Below, one piece after another: positions 27,909 through 37,255 of a DNA stretch of 64,000 bases (positions within the stretch are counted from its first letter, which is position 1; each line of letters begins with the position of its first letter). Location: assembly GCA_963422275.1 (NCBI GenBank), contig OY729418.1:4154001-4218000 (forward strand), written 5' to 3'. Origin of the DNA: G963422275 sp963422275. GTDB lineage: Bacteria > Pseudomonadota > Alphaproteobacteria > Rhodobacterales > Rhodobacteraceae. The notes under the pieces were generated by a model that had not been told where the DNA came from, did not search any database, and saw nothing but the letters and a program-made list of their open reading frames with translations. Both the position numbers and the translations under genes were made by a program.

Positions 27909-28652
27909 CTAGATCATGGCTAGTCCGCCGTTCACGTGAATTGTCTGACCGGTAATGTACGCTGACTCCTCCGCGGCAAGAAAGAGCGCGGCGGCAGCAA
28001 CCTCTTGGCCAGTGCCCATTCGCCCCGACGGCACTCGAGAAAGAATTCTCTCACGTTGCTCGGGCGTGAGCTTTCGAGTCATTTCAGTCTCAATGAAGCC
28101 GGGGGCTATGCAATTTACTGTGATGCCCCGAGGTGCCATCTCCACGGCAAGGGACTTTGACATTGCCACCATGCCCGCCTTTGCTGCAGCGTAGTTCGCC
28201 TGACCCGCATTTCCGGTAGAGCCCACGACGGAAGCAATGTTAATGATTCGTCCCCATCGTGCCTTCATCATCCCGCGAAGCACTCTGCGGCTAATATGCA
28301 TTGGGCCAGAAAGATTTACATCGATCACCTCATTCCAGTCGTTGTCCGACATTCGAATGAACAGACTGTCCCTTGTGATTCCTGCATTGTTGACGAGAAT
28401 ATCGATTGATCCCATCGTCTCGACAGCCAATCTGACAAAATCACCAATCGCTTCCCGGTTACGCAGATTGCATGCAACCATGTGAGACCTCGGGCCAAGC
28501 GACTTGGCAAGAGCTGCTAGTTTTTCGGTGTTCGTTCCAGAAAGAAGCAGGTTCGCCCCTGCTCCATGCAACACTCTTGCAATCTTCCCTCCGATACCGC
28601 CAGAGGCGCCGGTCACCAACGCATTCTTTCCTGAGAGATCAAACATATTCAA
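27909..28652 (-). CDS. fabG: 3-oxoacyl-ACP reductase
   Basis: NADPH-dependent reductase of fatty-acid elongation, a short-chain dehydrogenase. 247 residues. Seen: the cofactor motif GASGGIG near 18, the NNAG loop near 88, the catalytic Ser in INIASVVGSTGNAGQ near 140, and YAAAKAG with Tyr-Lys near 153. IAPGFIETEMT and the C-terminal TGQTIHVNGGLAMI are typical. It overlaps fabD by 4 bases, so the two are translationally coupled. Confidence 0.96.
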   Translation of the reverse strand: MNMFDLSGKNALVTGASGGIGGKIARVLHGAGANLLLSGTNTEKLAALAKSLGPRSHMVACNLRNREAIGDFVRLAVETMGSIDILVNNAGITRDSLFIRMSDNDWNEVIDVNLSGPMHISRRVLRGMMKARWGRIINIASVVGSTGNAGQANYAAAKAGMVAMSKSLAVEMAPRGITVNCIAPGFIETEMTRKLTPEQRERILSRVPSGRMGTGQEVAAAALFLAAEESAYITGQTIHVNGGLAMI

Positions 28653-29605
28653 ATCCTTCCCAGAATTTCCATGGCAACTGCCTTTACCTGCTCGGGATTG
28701 CTTACAGGATGGCTTGACAATGATCTCTCAATACGTCGGATCATTCCCGAAAGCGCGTTGCCTACTCCAATTTCATAAACGCTGCTTACACCATTCGCCA
28801 CCAAACAATTCACCGTCTCGCACCAACGCACAGTTCCTGTAACTTGTCTTACAAGCCCTTCCAGCAACGCCGCCGGGTCCATTTCCGGCTTTGCAGAGAT
28901 ATTCTGAACTATCGGTACTTTCGGCGCTTCAATTTTCACATCCTTCAACGCTTCGCGCATAACGTCCTGGGCCGGTGCCATGAGATCGCAATGAAAGGGT
29001 GCCGAAACGGGTAACAAGATAGCTTTTCTAGCACCGCGTTTGCGGGCAAGTTCGGCAGCCTTCTCCACTGCACTCCGATGGCCCGATACAACAATCTGCT
29101 TGGGGTCGTTGTCGTTGGCGACTTGGCAGACATCAACCCCCGCCGTATCTCGGGCTATTCTAGAAACTGAATCAAAATCGAGTCCGAGAACTGCTGCCAT
29201 TGCACCTGCGCCTGCTGGCACTGCATCCTGCATTGCGCGTCCCCGAATTCGGAGCAAGCGCGATGTGTCAGCCAAAGTGATGGACCCCGCGGCGCACAGC
29301 GCCGAGTACTCTCCGAGACTGTGGCCTGCCACATAGGACATCATTCCGATCGCAATCCCCTCCGTCTCCAAGGCTCTTATCGTCGCAATTGATGTCGCCA
29401 TGATCGCAGGCTGTGCATTCTCGGTTAAAGTAAGGGTATCGAAATCGCCTTCCCAAACAATCTCGGACAAGCGTTGACCAAGGGCATCGTCCACCTCCTC
29501 GAAAACCAACCTCGAAGCCTCGTAGGCATCAGTGAGCGACTTTCCCATTCCAACCATTTGAGTGCCCTGCCCCGGAAATACAAATGCTTGATGCAACCTC
29601 TTCAC
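28649..29605 (-). CDS. fabD: Malonyl-CoA:ACP transacylase
   Basis: Loads malonate onto acyl carrier protein. 318 residues. The nucleophile elbow GHSLGEYSA is near residue 93, with the oxyanion glutamine in FPGQGTQMVGMG near 13. The second catalytic histidine is in APFHCDLM near 205, and IVQNISAKP and VYEIGVGNALSGMIRRI follow. It is the first gene of the minus-strand fabD-fabG-acpP-fabF-mltG series. The promoter should lie in 29606-29900. Confidence 0.96.
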   Translation of the reverse strand: MKRLHQAFVFPGQGTQMVGMGKSLTDAYEASRLVFEEVDDALGQRLSEIVWEGDFDTLTLTENAQPAIMATSIATIRALETEGIAIGMMSYVAGHSLGEYSALCAAGSITLADTSRLLRIRGRAMQDAVPAGAGAMAAVLGLDFDSVSRIARDTAGVDVCQVANDNDPKQIVVSGHRSAVEKAAELARKRGARKAILLPVSAPFHCDLMAPAQDVMREALKDVKIEAPKVPIVQNISAKPEMDPAALLEGLVRQVTGTVRWCETVNCLVANGVSSVYEIGVGNALSGMIRRIERSLSSHPVSNPEQVKAVAMEILGRI

Positions 29606-30458
29606 TCCGTTTGATCAGCAACTAATCCCGATCCAGTGTCGTTTGCACGATCCAGATTCGAACCCATTGGCAACGATCATTGACCAGCGGCGTCCTTTGT
29701 TCAAGTTTCATTAGACAGTATTTTAGCAAAGTCACAGACCCTCATCACTTCGCTCCGGTCTGTCTAGGTCACAGGTCAAGACGAGGAATGGCCATGGTCG
29801 AAATGCCTCGAAGCTCCGTTTTTAAGTTAAATCCGAGTTAAAGGCATTCGATATCTTGATTGATGCGTATGGGCGCCCCATTACGTGGCACTGTCATGCC
29901 CGTGAATCTGAATTCTCCCATTTCGAGCATAAGTTGAAATAATTGACGAGCAGCCTCCCATTTCGGTGACGCTCATGAATGTTGATCGCAAGGCCTCGAT
30001 TGCATAAAGGCAGGCACAGCAAAAAGCTCGGTCGCGGAGGGCGGCGGTTCCCGGCCCGGTGCGATATCGGTCTGCGCTGCGCGGTCTTAGCGCGGCGCTT
30101 CTCTCGGAGGGCAGCCGCCAGTTGCAGGACCACGCGGCCTGAAGGTCAGGCGATTCCATCTGATCGAACCTGAGCCGCCGTTCCCGAGAGCTTGCCTTGC
30201 AGCGGTCATGGCTAAATCCTGCATGCGCTTCACAAATTGGGCCTCATTCTGTCGCTAGGCATTGACTTGGCCATCAGGCATGCATATCGGCCTTGGGCGG
30301 GCAATGCACCGCTCCGCTTTCGAAAATGCTTGCCAATGTTGTTTCGAACGATATAAGCGACTTCCTTCCGTGCAACTTTCGACAGCGTTGCCTCTCCTGT
30401 GCGGTTACGGAAGAGTTCAAGCCGTACCTCGAAGCAGCCATGGTTTAGGACCAGCCAT
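29606..30458. mobile_element. fabD/rpsF divergent spacer with fused IS5-type and IS1595-type scraps
   Basis: From about 30085 to 30140 the plus strand matches a middle segment of the IS5-type relic at 49823 (GGCGCTTCT through CCTGAAGG). It joins directly to an IS1595-type tail (RFHLIEPEPPFPRACLAAVMAK) ending near 30243 at TTCACAAATTGGGCC. Neither has its own complete ends. The outer parts, 29606-29970 and 30244-30458, must contain the fabD and rpsF promoters; I see no clear boxes. Confidence 0.5.
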
Positions 30459-30806
30459 ATGCCATGTTATGAGCATGTATTCATTGTGCGCCAAGATGTT
30501 TCCGGCGCACAGGCCCAAGGACTTACCGAGCATTTCAGTTCCATTCTAACGGAGAATGGTGGAACGGTGGTCAGCTCTGAGTATTGGGGTCTTAAAAAAT
30601 TGGCCTACAAGATCAACAAGAACCGGAAAGGCCACTATATTTTCCTGAAAACTGACGCTCCTATGACCGCAGTACACGAAATGGAACGGTTGATGCGCAT
30701 TCACGACGACATCATGCGTGTGTTGTCAATCAAAGTCGCTTCCCACGATGATGGTCCGTCCGCGATGATGGTCCGTCGAGAAGAACGCAACGGCCGGCGA
30801 CGATAG
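30459..30806 (+). CDS. rpsF: 30S ribosomal protein S6
   Basis: 115 residues of the small subunit, binding S18 beside 16S rRNA helices. The family start MPCYEHVFIVRQDVS fixes the ATG at 30459 rather than upstream in-frame codons. KLAYKINKNRKGHYIFL and MRIHDDIMRVLSIKV are characteristic. A basic tail (MMVRREERNGRRR) ends it. It heads the conserved rpsF-rpsR-rplI operon, with rpsR 27 bases downstream. Confidence 0.96.
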   Translation: MPCYEHVFIVRQDVSGAQAQGLTEHFSSILTENGGTVVSSEYWGLKKLAYKINKNRKGHYIFLKTDAPMTAVHEMERLMRIHDDIMRVLSIKVASHDDGPSAMMVRREERNGRRR

Positions 30807-30833
30807 TCAAGCCTAGCAGAAAGGACAATAAGA

Positions 30834-31061
30834 ATGCCAAGGCAAACGTTTTTTCGGAGGCGTAAGGTATGTCCGTTTTCCGGTGCTGATGCGCCGCGAA
30901 TTGACTACAAGGACGTACGGTTGCTACAACGCTATATATCCGAAAGAGGAAAAATCATACCGAGTCGAATATCGGCTGTATCCGCGAAGAAGCAACGTGA
31001 ACTCGCAGCGGCGATAAAGCGCGCCCGCTTTTTGGCACTTCTTCCCTACACGGGAAAGTAG
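30834..31061 (+). CDS. rpsR: 30S ribosomal protein S18
   Basis: A 75-residue small-subunit protein that pairs with S6. Seen: FFRRRKVCPFSG at the start, IDYKDVRLLQRYISERGKIIPSRI, and the C-terminal KKQRELAAAIKRARFLALLPY, all diagnostic. It is between rpsF and rplI with short gaps (27 and 9 bases), consistent with one transcript. Confidence 0.97.
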   Translation: MPRQTFFRRRKVCPFSGADAPRIDYKDVRLLQRYISERGKIIPSRISAVSAKKQRELAAAIKRARFLALLPYTGK

Positions 31062-31070
31062 GAGCGATTC

Positions 31071-31655
31071 ATGGAAGTTATCCTACTTGAACAGGTGCCA
31101 AACCTCGGCCAAATGGGAGACGTGGTGCACGTCAAGCAGGGATATGGCCGGAACTTTCTCCTGCCTCAGGGCAAGGCACTTCGCTCTACCGAAGCAAATC
31201 TTGAGTCGTTCAAGTCGCGCAAGGTTGAATTGGAGACGAAAAATCTCCAGCTCTGCAAAGAAGCAAAAAGCGCGGCAGACAAACTAACTGCACTTGAGAT
31301 AGTGGTAATCAGGTCCGCGTCCGACACCGGTGCTCTTTATGGATCTGTCACAAAGCGGGATATATCGGAAGCAGCGGAGGTTGAGGGAATTGGCATCGCC
31401 CGTCAACAGATCGAGCTGTCGCGTCCAATTAAGGAGTTAGGACTTCACAACGTTGTCGTAACTCTTCATCCAGAGGTTCAGATATCGATTTCGGTTAATG
31501 TCGCCCGCTCAGAAGAAGAAGCCAAGATTCAGAGTGCGGGCGGAAAACATCCAAGCCTAGGCGAGGACAAAGCAAACGATGCTGGTAGTGACCATGGGAG
31601 CGACGATGATGCCGATCACATGTCTCCTGGCTCGCAGGAGCACGCTGTTGGTTAA
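31071..31655 (+). CDS. rplI: 50S ribosomal protein L9
   Basis: A large-subunit protein binding 23S rRNA. 194 residues. The N-domain (MEVILLEQVPNLGQMGDVVHVKQGYGRNFLLPQ pattern, 1-35) is followed by the long connecting helix (about 40-80) and the C-domain with GALYGSVTKRDI and the late LHPEVQISISVNV. After residue 150 comes an acidic, low-complexity tail rich in Asp, Ser and His (DHGSDDDADH), longer than the textbook protein. Such tails occur in alphaproteobacteria. It is last in its operon. Confidence 0.95.
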   Translation: MEVILLEQVPNLGQMGDVVHVKQGYGRNFLLPQGKALRSTEANLESFKSRKVELETKNLQLCKEAKSAADKLTALEIVVIRSASDTGALYGSVTKRDISEAAEVEGIGIARQQIELSRPIKELGLHNVVVTLHPEVQISISVNVARSEEEAKIQSAGGKHPSLGEDKANDAGSDHGSDDDADHMSPGSQEHAVG

Positions 31656-31739
31656 AGGTGGATTCCCCCACAGCTTAGATCCGCATCGTTTGTGCCACGT
31701 TTCGCTTTTCTGCGTGAGAACGCCTTGATTTACTGGTCA

Positions 31740-32495
31740 TCAAAACCTCACGATTTCCACGCCTGCCCGTTCCAGACGCTCTCGAACTGCGGTGGCGATT
31801 GAAACCGCTTCTGGCGTGTCGCCATGGACACATACGGTCTGAGCACAAACCGGAACATCGACACCGTTAACGGACCTGACAGTTCCAGTCTCAACCATCC
31901 GCAGCACATTATCCGCACACCTTGAGGGCTCCCTGACCAACGCTCCTGCCTCACTTCGACGAACAAGTGTCCCATCGTCGTTGTACGCCCGGTCTGCAAA
32001 CACTTCCGAAACATGCGGCGCGAGAAGCACTTCGGCAGCACGCTGCAGGCATGTTTTTGCGATCGTCAAGATCGGAAGCTTCAAGGACAGCTCTTGCACG
32101 GCACCTACTAGGATTTCCGCAATGCTCTGATTTCGGCTTGCCATGTTCGCCAACGCACCGTGCATTTTAACATGCCCAACAACGGTCTTCTCGGACTTCG
32201 CGATTGCTTGGAGCGCACCAACTTGATATATGACGATTCCCCGCAATTCCTCGGGACTGTAGTCCATCGACTCCCTCCGGCCAAACCCTTCAAGGTCCCT
32301 GACGCTTGGATGGGCTCCCACACCCACTCCGTTTTCAACGCAGAGTCGGCACGTGCGAGCCATTTCGACCGGACCGCCCGCATGGAATCCGCATGCCACG
32401 TTGGCGGAAGTCACAATTTTCAAGATATCCTCGTCATGTCCCATTCGCCACGGCCCGAAACTCTCACCGAGATCGGCATTCAAGTCAATCTTCAT
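31740..32495 (-). CDS. pxpA: 5-oxoprolinase subunit A (LamB/YcsF)
   Basis: With PxpB and PxpC it opens 5-oxoproline to glutamate with ATP, recycling a spontaneously formed damage product. 251 residues. The LamB/YcsF signature is at the start: IDLNADLGESFGPW, then SANVACGFHAGGP and VGAHPSVRDLEGFGRR. VCVHGDTPEAV lies near the end. It overlaps pxpC by 11 bases; the order B-C-A on the minus strand suggests a coupled operon. Confidence 0.95.
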   Translation of the reverse strand: MKIDLNADLGESFGPWRMGHDEDILKIVTSANVACGFHAGGPVEMARTCRLCVENGVGVGAHPSVRDLEGFGRRESMDYSPEELRGIVIYQVGALQAIAKSEKTVVGHVKMHGALANMASRNQSIAEILVGAVQELSLKLPILTIAKTCLQRAAEVLLAPHVSEVFADRAYNDDGTLVRRSEAGALVREPSRCADNVLRMVETGTVRSVNGVDVPVCAQTVCVHGDTPEAVSIATAVRERLERAGVEIVRF

Positions 32496-33501
32496 CCGTT
32501 TCGTCCCCCCTCACAACACCGCTTACCAAAGAATACTCGAGCAAATTCTTCATTTCGCCGAGATTCCTGACCCTTGGAACTGGAGCGGTCGCCAAAGCCC
32601 TAACAGACGAACGAAATTCCGCAAGAGCGGCAACTGCCTCAGGCAGATCGACACTCTTCATGCGGAACTTCGCGCCAGTTGGCATTTGGGCAAGAATATG
32701 AAGATCGGCTGAAATGACCGTCGCAATTCGTGGATAGCCGCCAGTAGGCTGGCAGTCAGCAGTCAGAACAGCCACTACTCCGTCTCCGGCAACTTGCATG
32801 TCCCCAGCGACTACCGCGTCGGAAGCGAGAGTCAATCCGGCTGCCGCGGAAATCTTGCCATTCGAGCACTCTAACCTGATTCCCATGCGATTTCGCGTTG
32901 GCAGAACAGTAAACTCGGCTTCCACCAACTTGTATCGATCACTGGCCGAAAAGAGGTGCGATTGCGGCCCCTCCATTATTCTCACTTCCCGAACTGAAAA
33001 ATATCTTGGCTCTGGCAAGGTCATCTCTCGGTGCGACGACCAATCAGACAAGGCGGCTAGCAGGTCACCTTCCTTGGGGATTTTTCCAATGCCCGAAGGA
33101 GAATGTACCGAACGCGACCCAAGGACAACTTCGCTAGCGATGCCCCCGCTTAAATGGAGGTACCCGTAGACTCCCTTCCTAGCAGTGCCAATCCTCAACT
33201 CGTCCTGATCGCTCAACGTCATTGTTGTCCGCATGGGACGTGGAACTCCGTTCACGAACAGGTCCATCTCGGCACCTGTTAACGCTAGCGTAGTTGAACC
33301 GACCGACCTGAACGTGCCTCCAACAGCCGGGAGTTCAAGAGCCGCTGCATCCTCGGAATTGCCGAGGAGCGCCTGGCCCTCAACAAGTGCGTACGAATCC
33401 ATCGCGCCGCCACCCGAAACACCGAACCGCTGATAACCTTGGCGTCCTTTGTCTTGAACGGTAGCTTCGGACGTCAGCATCATCACTTCAATACCGCTCA
33501 A
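32485..33501 (-). CDS. pxpC: 5-oxoprolinase subunit C
   Basis: 338 residues of the biotin-dependent-carboxyltransferase-like family, once annotated as allophanate hydrolase subunit 2. Seen: MLTSEATVQDKGRQGYQRFGVS at the start, GAMDSYALVEGQALLGN, LSGGIASEVVLGSRS, and the late GDMQVAGDGVVAVLTADCQPTGGYPRIATV. It works as a complex with PxpB and supplies the transferase half of the reaction. It overlaps both neighbours (14 bases with pxpB, 11 with pxpA). Confidence 0.94.
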   Translation of the reverse strand: MSGIEVMMLTSEATVQDKGRQGYQRFGVSGGGAMDSYALVEGQALLGNSEDAAALELPAVGGTFRSVGSTTLALTGAEMDLFVNGVPRPMRTTMTLSDQDELRIGTARKGVYGYLHLSGGIASEVVLGSRSVHSPSGIGKIPKEGDLLAALSDWSSHREMTLPEPRYFSVREVRIMEGPQSHLFSASDRYKLVEAEFTVLPTRNRMGIRLECSNGKISAAAGLTLASDAVVAGDMQVAGDGVVAVLTADCQPTGGYPRIATVISADLHILAQMPTGAKFRMKSVDLPEAVAALAEFRSSVRALATAPVPRVRNLGEMKNLLEYSLVSGVVRGDETDED

Positions 33502-34222
33502 TCAATTCCTCCTTCCAATGCGAATCCTCTTGGCAACGATGTGCTTCTTCCTGCGACATAGAAAAGAACTGCACAGAGTCACCCGGAGACAGCAGAAATG
33601 GATCGTTTTCAAACGGACGGAAGATCCTAGCGGGGGTTTTTCCAATTCGCCGCCAGCCAGTTGGAATCGAAGTCCCAGTCAACACGGTCTGGCGGTTCGC
33701 AACAAGCAAAGATCCCGGAGGAACTCGGGAATCATACGCCTTGCGGCGCGGTATGTTGAATTCTTCGGGCAACTCAGCGAGATACGCAAGTCCCGGGGAA
33801 AATCCTAGACAGAGCACCTGCAACGAACGAGAGACATGAAGCTCGATTATCCTTTCGCACGAAACACCCGCCAGTCGCGCCACCTCTTCCAGGTCCGGGC
33901 CGGCACCACCACCGTATTCGGCCGGAAATCGCCACCTCGTTCGTCCCAGCGGCGGAGGAGAATCATACCAGTTCCGGGACTCGATGAGCGCGGCACACCA
34001 TTCCTGCAAGGGCCGAAAACCGATCCGCGCGGGATCATAGCGAACTAGAACCGAGCGAATCGTCGGAACCAGTTCTATTACTCCGTCTGGGCACGATCTT
34101 CCTGCTTCTGAATCAAACGCCGCCACCGCTCGGCTGATATCGCTCCCGTAACTGTTTCCAAACGTAACCAGCAGTGCTTGGTCACCAGCGAACTTTATCG
34201 ATGGCAACATTGAGTCGGTCAT
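33488..34222 (-). CDS. pxpB: 5-oxoprolinase subunit B
   Basis: 244 residues of the KipI/allophanate hydrolase subunit 1 family. Seen: FAGDQALLVTFGN near the start, RSVLVRYDP, and the diagnostic CLGFSPGLAYLAELPEEFNIPRR near 140. VPPGSLLVANRQTVLTGTSIPTGWRRIG is followed by FSPGDSVQF-like residues. It is first in pxpBCA. The 266 bases upstream separate it from the divergent acs gene, and the shared region must hold both promoters. Confidence 0.94.
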   Translation of the reverse strand: MTDSMLPSIKFAGDQALLVTFGNSYGSDISRAVAAFDSEAGRSCPDGVIELVPTIRSVLVRYDPARIGFRPLQEWCAALIESRNWYDSPPPLGRTRWRFPAEYGGGAGPDLEEVARLAGVSCERIIELHVSRSLQVLCLGFSPGLAYLAELPEEFNIPRRKAYDSRVPPGSLLVANRQTVLTGTSIPTGWRRIGKTPARIFRPFENDPFLLSPGDSVQFFSMSQEEAHRCQEDSHWKEELIERY

Positions 34223-34488
34223 CGTGTGCCAGCGCGGATGACCATTCTCATGTCAGAACTCTTCACACTTCCCAAGAGGCTTCGCCTTCGGAAGACACGT
34301 AGCCCAATGGATTCAGCAACGAACCGACTTGGGTCCAGTCAGTTCAAGACTATTAATTCGTCTGGGAAAACGCTTGCGACAGCCTGCCGCAGGCTTTGAC
34401 CTCGACAAAAATTGGTTCAACATCGAGTAACAAGATATTATAGTTGGCAAGAAAATTGGGGTTGCCATAATCATAAAAGGGGGACTCT

Positions 34489-36432
34489 ATGGAACAAATC
34501 TATTCCCCAAGCACCGAAATCGTCGCAAACGCCCTGATCGATTCGTCAAGGTATCAGGAACTTTATTCACAATCCACAACAAATCCAGATGCGTTTTGGA
34601 AGCAAATGGCAAAGCGAATAGATTGGATTAGTCCGTTTTCAACAGTTAAGGACGTGAATTTCTTGTATCCAGACGTATCGATCAAGTGGTTTGATGGCGG
34701 CACGCTAAATGTTGCCGCCAACTGCATCGACCGGCACCTTGCGGATCGAGGCAATCAAACGGCAATTATCTGGGAGCCCGATGAACCCGAGGCCGCTGCG
34801 CTCCACATCTCCTACGAAGAATTGCATGCCCACACGTGCCGAATGGCAAATGTGCTGCGCTCCCTTGGGGTCAAGAGAGGCGACAGGGTAGTCATATATC
34901 TGCCAATGATCCCCGAGGCAGCATACGCAATGTTGGCTTGTGCCCGGATCGGTGCGATTCATTCGGTGGTTTTTGCAGGATTTAGTGCTGACGCATTGGC
35001 CAATCGGATTCAGGATTGCGATGCCAAAGTTGTTATAACGGCTGACGAAGCGCCTCGAGGTGGGAAAAAGACACCTCTGAAAAAAAATGCTGACGCTGCC
35101 CTTTCACGGTGCCCCGAAGACGTGAAACAATTGGTCGTTAAGCGGACGGGCGGAGATGTTCCTTGGACAGAATCACGCGATTTTGACTACTCATCATTGT
35201 CGGCGGGAGCTGAATCTGTCTGTACCTTCGAGGAAATGAACGCGGAAGACCCACTCTTCATCCTCTACACGTCAGGATCTACGGGGAAACCAAAAGGGGT
35301 CGTTCACACCTCCGGTGGTTATTTGGTCTATACCTCGCTTACTCACGAAATCGTGTTCGACTATCACGACGGCGACATTTTTTGGTGCACGGCGGATGTC
35401 GGCTGGGTCACCGGCCACAGTTACATTGTTTATGGACCGTTGGCGAATGGCGCCACGACAGTGATGTTCGAGGGGGTGCCTGCATATCCAGATTTCTCAC
35501 GCTTCTGGCGGATCTGCGAAAAGCATCAGGTCAACCAGTTTTATACGGCCCCCACCGCCATCCGCGCCCTGATGGGGCAAGGGGACTCTTGGGTTGACGA
35601 CTGCGACCTGTCCTCTCTTCGAATTCTGGGAACCGTGGGCGAGCCGATAAACCCGGAGGCTTGGCGATGGTATCACGAAGTTGTCGGTCGGGGACGGTGT
35701 CCAATTGTAGACACGTGGTGGCAAACCGAAACAGGTGGCCATCTGATAACCCCAATCCCTGGTGCGATTCCGACAAAGCCAGGATCCGCAACGAAACCAT
35801 TCTTCGGCGTGGTCCCGGCTATCTTGCAGCCGGAGTCCGGAAAGGAGATCAATTCACTCGAGGCCGAAGGAGTTCTTTGCATCAAGGATAGCTGGCCTGG
35901 CCAGATGCGCACTATTTTTGGCGACCATGATCGCTTTATGGATACATATTTCAAGGCCTACCCAAGCTACTACTTCACAGGCGACGGATGCCGCAGGGAC
36001 AGCGATGGGTATCACTGGATTACCGGCCGAGTTGACGATGTCCTGAATGTTTCCGGACACCGAATGGGAACATCAGAGGTTGAGAGTGCCCTCGTAGCGC
36101 ACCGGGACGTGGCAGAGGCTGCAGTCGTCGGATACCCTCACGACATAAAGGGCCAAGGGATTTATGCGTATGTGACCCTTTACCAAGGTGTCGTCGCCTC
36201 TGACGGTTTGAGGGCTGAACTGAAAAATTGGGTCAGGAACGAAATCGGCCCGATCGCCAAACCCGATCTTATTCAGTGGGCCCCTGGCCTTCCGAAGACG
36301 CGCTCTGGAAAGATCATGCGTCGGATTCTGCGCAAGATCGCCGAAAACGAATACGAGGCGCTAGGAGATACTTCCACGCTTGCCGAACCGGCAGTAGTTG
36401 ACGACTTGATCAAAAACAGAATGAACAGGTAG
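34489..36432 (+). CDS. acs: Acetyl-CoA synthetase
   Basis: Activates acetate to acetyl-CoA through acetyl-AMP. 647 residues. Adenylate-forming motifs are visible: the P-loop-like LYTSGSTGKPKGVVH near 262, the TWWQTETGGH substrate motif near 413, YYFTGDGCRRDSDGYHWITGRVDDVLNVSGHR near 495, and the acetylatable lysine in RSGKIMRRILRKI near 610. The start follows GGGGG at 34483 or so (GGGGGACTCT then ATG). The rpe gene begins 9 bases after the stop. Confidence 0.96.
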   Translation: MEQIYSPSTEIVANALIDSSRYQELYSQSTTNPDAFWKQMAKRIDWISPFSTVKDVNFLYPDVSIKWFDGGTLNVAANCIDRHLADRGNQTAIIWEPDEPEAAALHISYEELHAHTCRMANVLRSLGVKRGDRVVIYLPMIPEAAYAMLACARIGAIHSVVFAGFSADALANRIQDCDAKVVITADEAPRGGKKTPLKKNADAALSRCPEDVKQLVVKRTGGDVPWTESRDFDYSSLSAGAESVCTFEEMNAEDPLFILYTSGSTGKPKGVVHTSGGYLVYTSLTHEIVFDYHDGDIFWCTADVGWVTGHSYIVYGPLANGATTVMFEGVPAYPDFSRFWRICEKHQVNQFYTAPTAIRALMGQGDSWVDDCDLSSLRILGTVGEPINPEAWRWYHEVVGRGRCPIVDTWWQTETGGHLITPIPGAIPTKPGSATKPFFGVVPAILQPESGKEINSLEAEGVLCIKDSWPGQMRTIFGDHDRFMDTYFKAYPSYYFTGDGCRRDSDGYHWITGRVDDVLNVSGHRMGTSEVESALVAHRDVAEAAVVGYPHDIKGQGIYAYVTLYQGVVASDGLRAELKNWVRNEIGPIAKPDLIQWAPGLPKTRSGKIMRRILRKIAENEYEALGDTSTLAEPAVVDDLIKNRMNR

Positions 36433-36441
36433 TCAGCCGCC

Positions 36442-37146
36442 ATGCGGTATCGGGAGATCAAGATTGCTTCCTCCATACTAAGCGCTGATTTTGCAGACTT
36501 TGGCGCGGAGTGCCAAGCCATCGAGGCCGCAGGCTGTGATTGGGTTCACGTCGATGTGATGGACGGCCACTTCGTTCCGAACATCACGTTTGGACCTACC
36601 GTCTGCGCCGCGATTCGCCCTCACGTCAGCACGGTTATGGACGTACATCTGATGATTTCTCCTGTGGACCCGCTTATCGAGGCATTTGCGGACGCAGGGG
36701 CCGACATCATCACTGCCCACGTCGAGTCCAGCCCACATGTGCACAGGACATTGCAGGCAATCCAAGCGACCGGAGCAAAGGTTGGAGTCGCTCTTAACCC
36801 GGCAACTTCAACCGAATCGGTTGCAAGCCTGCTTGATATGGTCGACCTTATATGTGTGATGACAGTCAATCCAGGTTTCGGCGGACAAAAATTTATCTGT
36901 AGCCAGCTCGCAAAGATCGCTGCGCTTGCTGACCTAGTGGGCGACCGACCCATCCATGTTGAGGTGGATGGTGGTATCAACGTTCATACCGCCGCTCTTG
37001 TGGCCGAAAGGGGGGCCGATGTTCTCGTAGCCGGGTCCGCAATCTTCGATGGCGGCACTTCGGCCGACCCGTCGGTCTATCGAAGAAATATTAAGGAGTT
37101 AAGGGATTCGGCGGCAAAAGCGCAAGTTCGGGAACTGACTGAATGA
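36442..37146 (+). CDS. rpe: Ribulose-phosphate 3-epimerase
   Basis: Interconverts ribulose-5- and xylulose-5-phosphate. 234 residues. The TIM barrel has its catalytic marks: ASSILSADFADFG, DWVHVDVMDGHFVPNITFGP with the metal-binding Asp, VHLMIS with His, VMTVNPGFGGQKF, and EVDGGINVHTA with the second catalytic Asp. Only 9 bases separate it from acs, suggesting cotranscription, an unusual pairing as the two have no direct metabolic step in common. After it, CTGGCA/TGCCAG (37181-37196) forms a small hairpin without a T run. Confidence 0.96.
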   Translation: MRYREIKIASSILSADFADFGAECQAIEAAGCDWVHVDVMDGHFVPNITFGPTVCAAIRPHVSTVMDVHLMISPVDPLIEAFADAGADIITAHVESSPHVHRTLQAIQATGAKVGVALNPATSTESVASLLDMVDLICVMTVNPGFGGQKFICSQLAKIAALADLVGDRPIHVEVDGGINVHTAALVAERGADVLVAGSAIFDGGTSADPSVYRRNIKELRDSAAKAQVRELTE

Positions 37147-37255
37147 GACACCGCAGGAGCAATCGTCACGACTCCTTGATCTGGCAGCATTGCCAGCCGG
37201 GAAGATCACAACGCCTGCCAATGGATTGGAACTAGTTTAACAAGGAACTGCGCGA

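Noticed and set aside
29630..29690. Antisense T-arm-like GGGTTCGAATC as a tRNA remnant
   Set aside because: No pairing partners for a cloverleaf, and no known tRNA core nearby.
37181..37196. Hairpin CTGGCA-TGCCAG after rpe as a terminator
   Set aside because: The stem is only 6 bp and no T run follows it.
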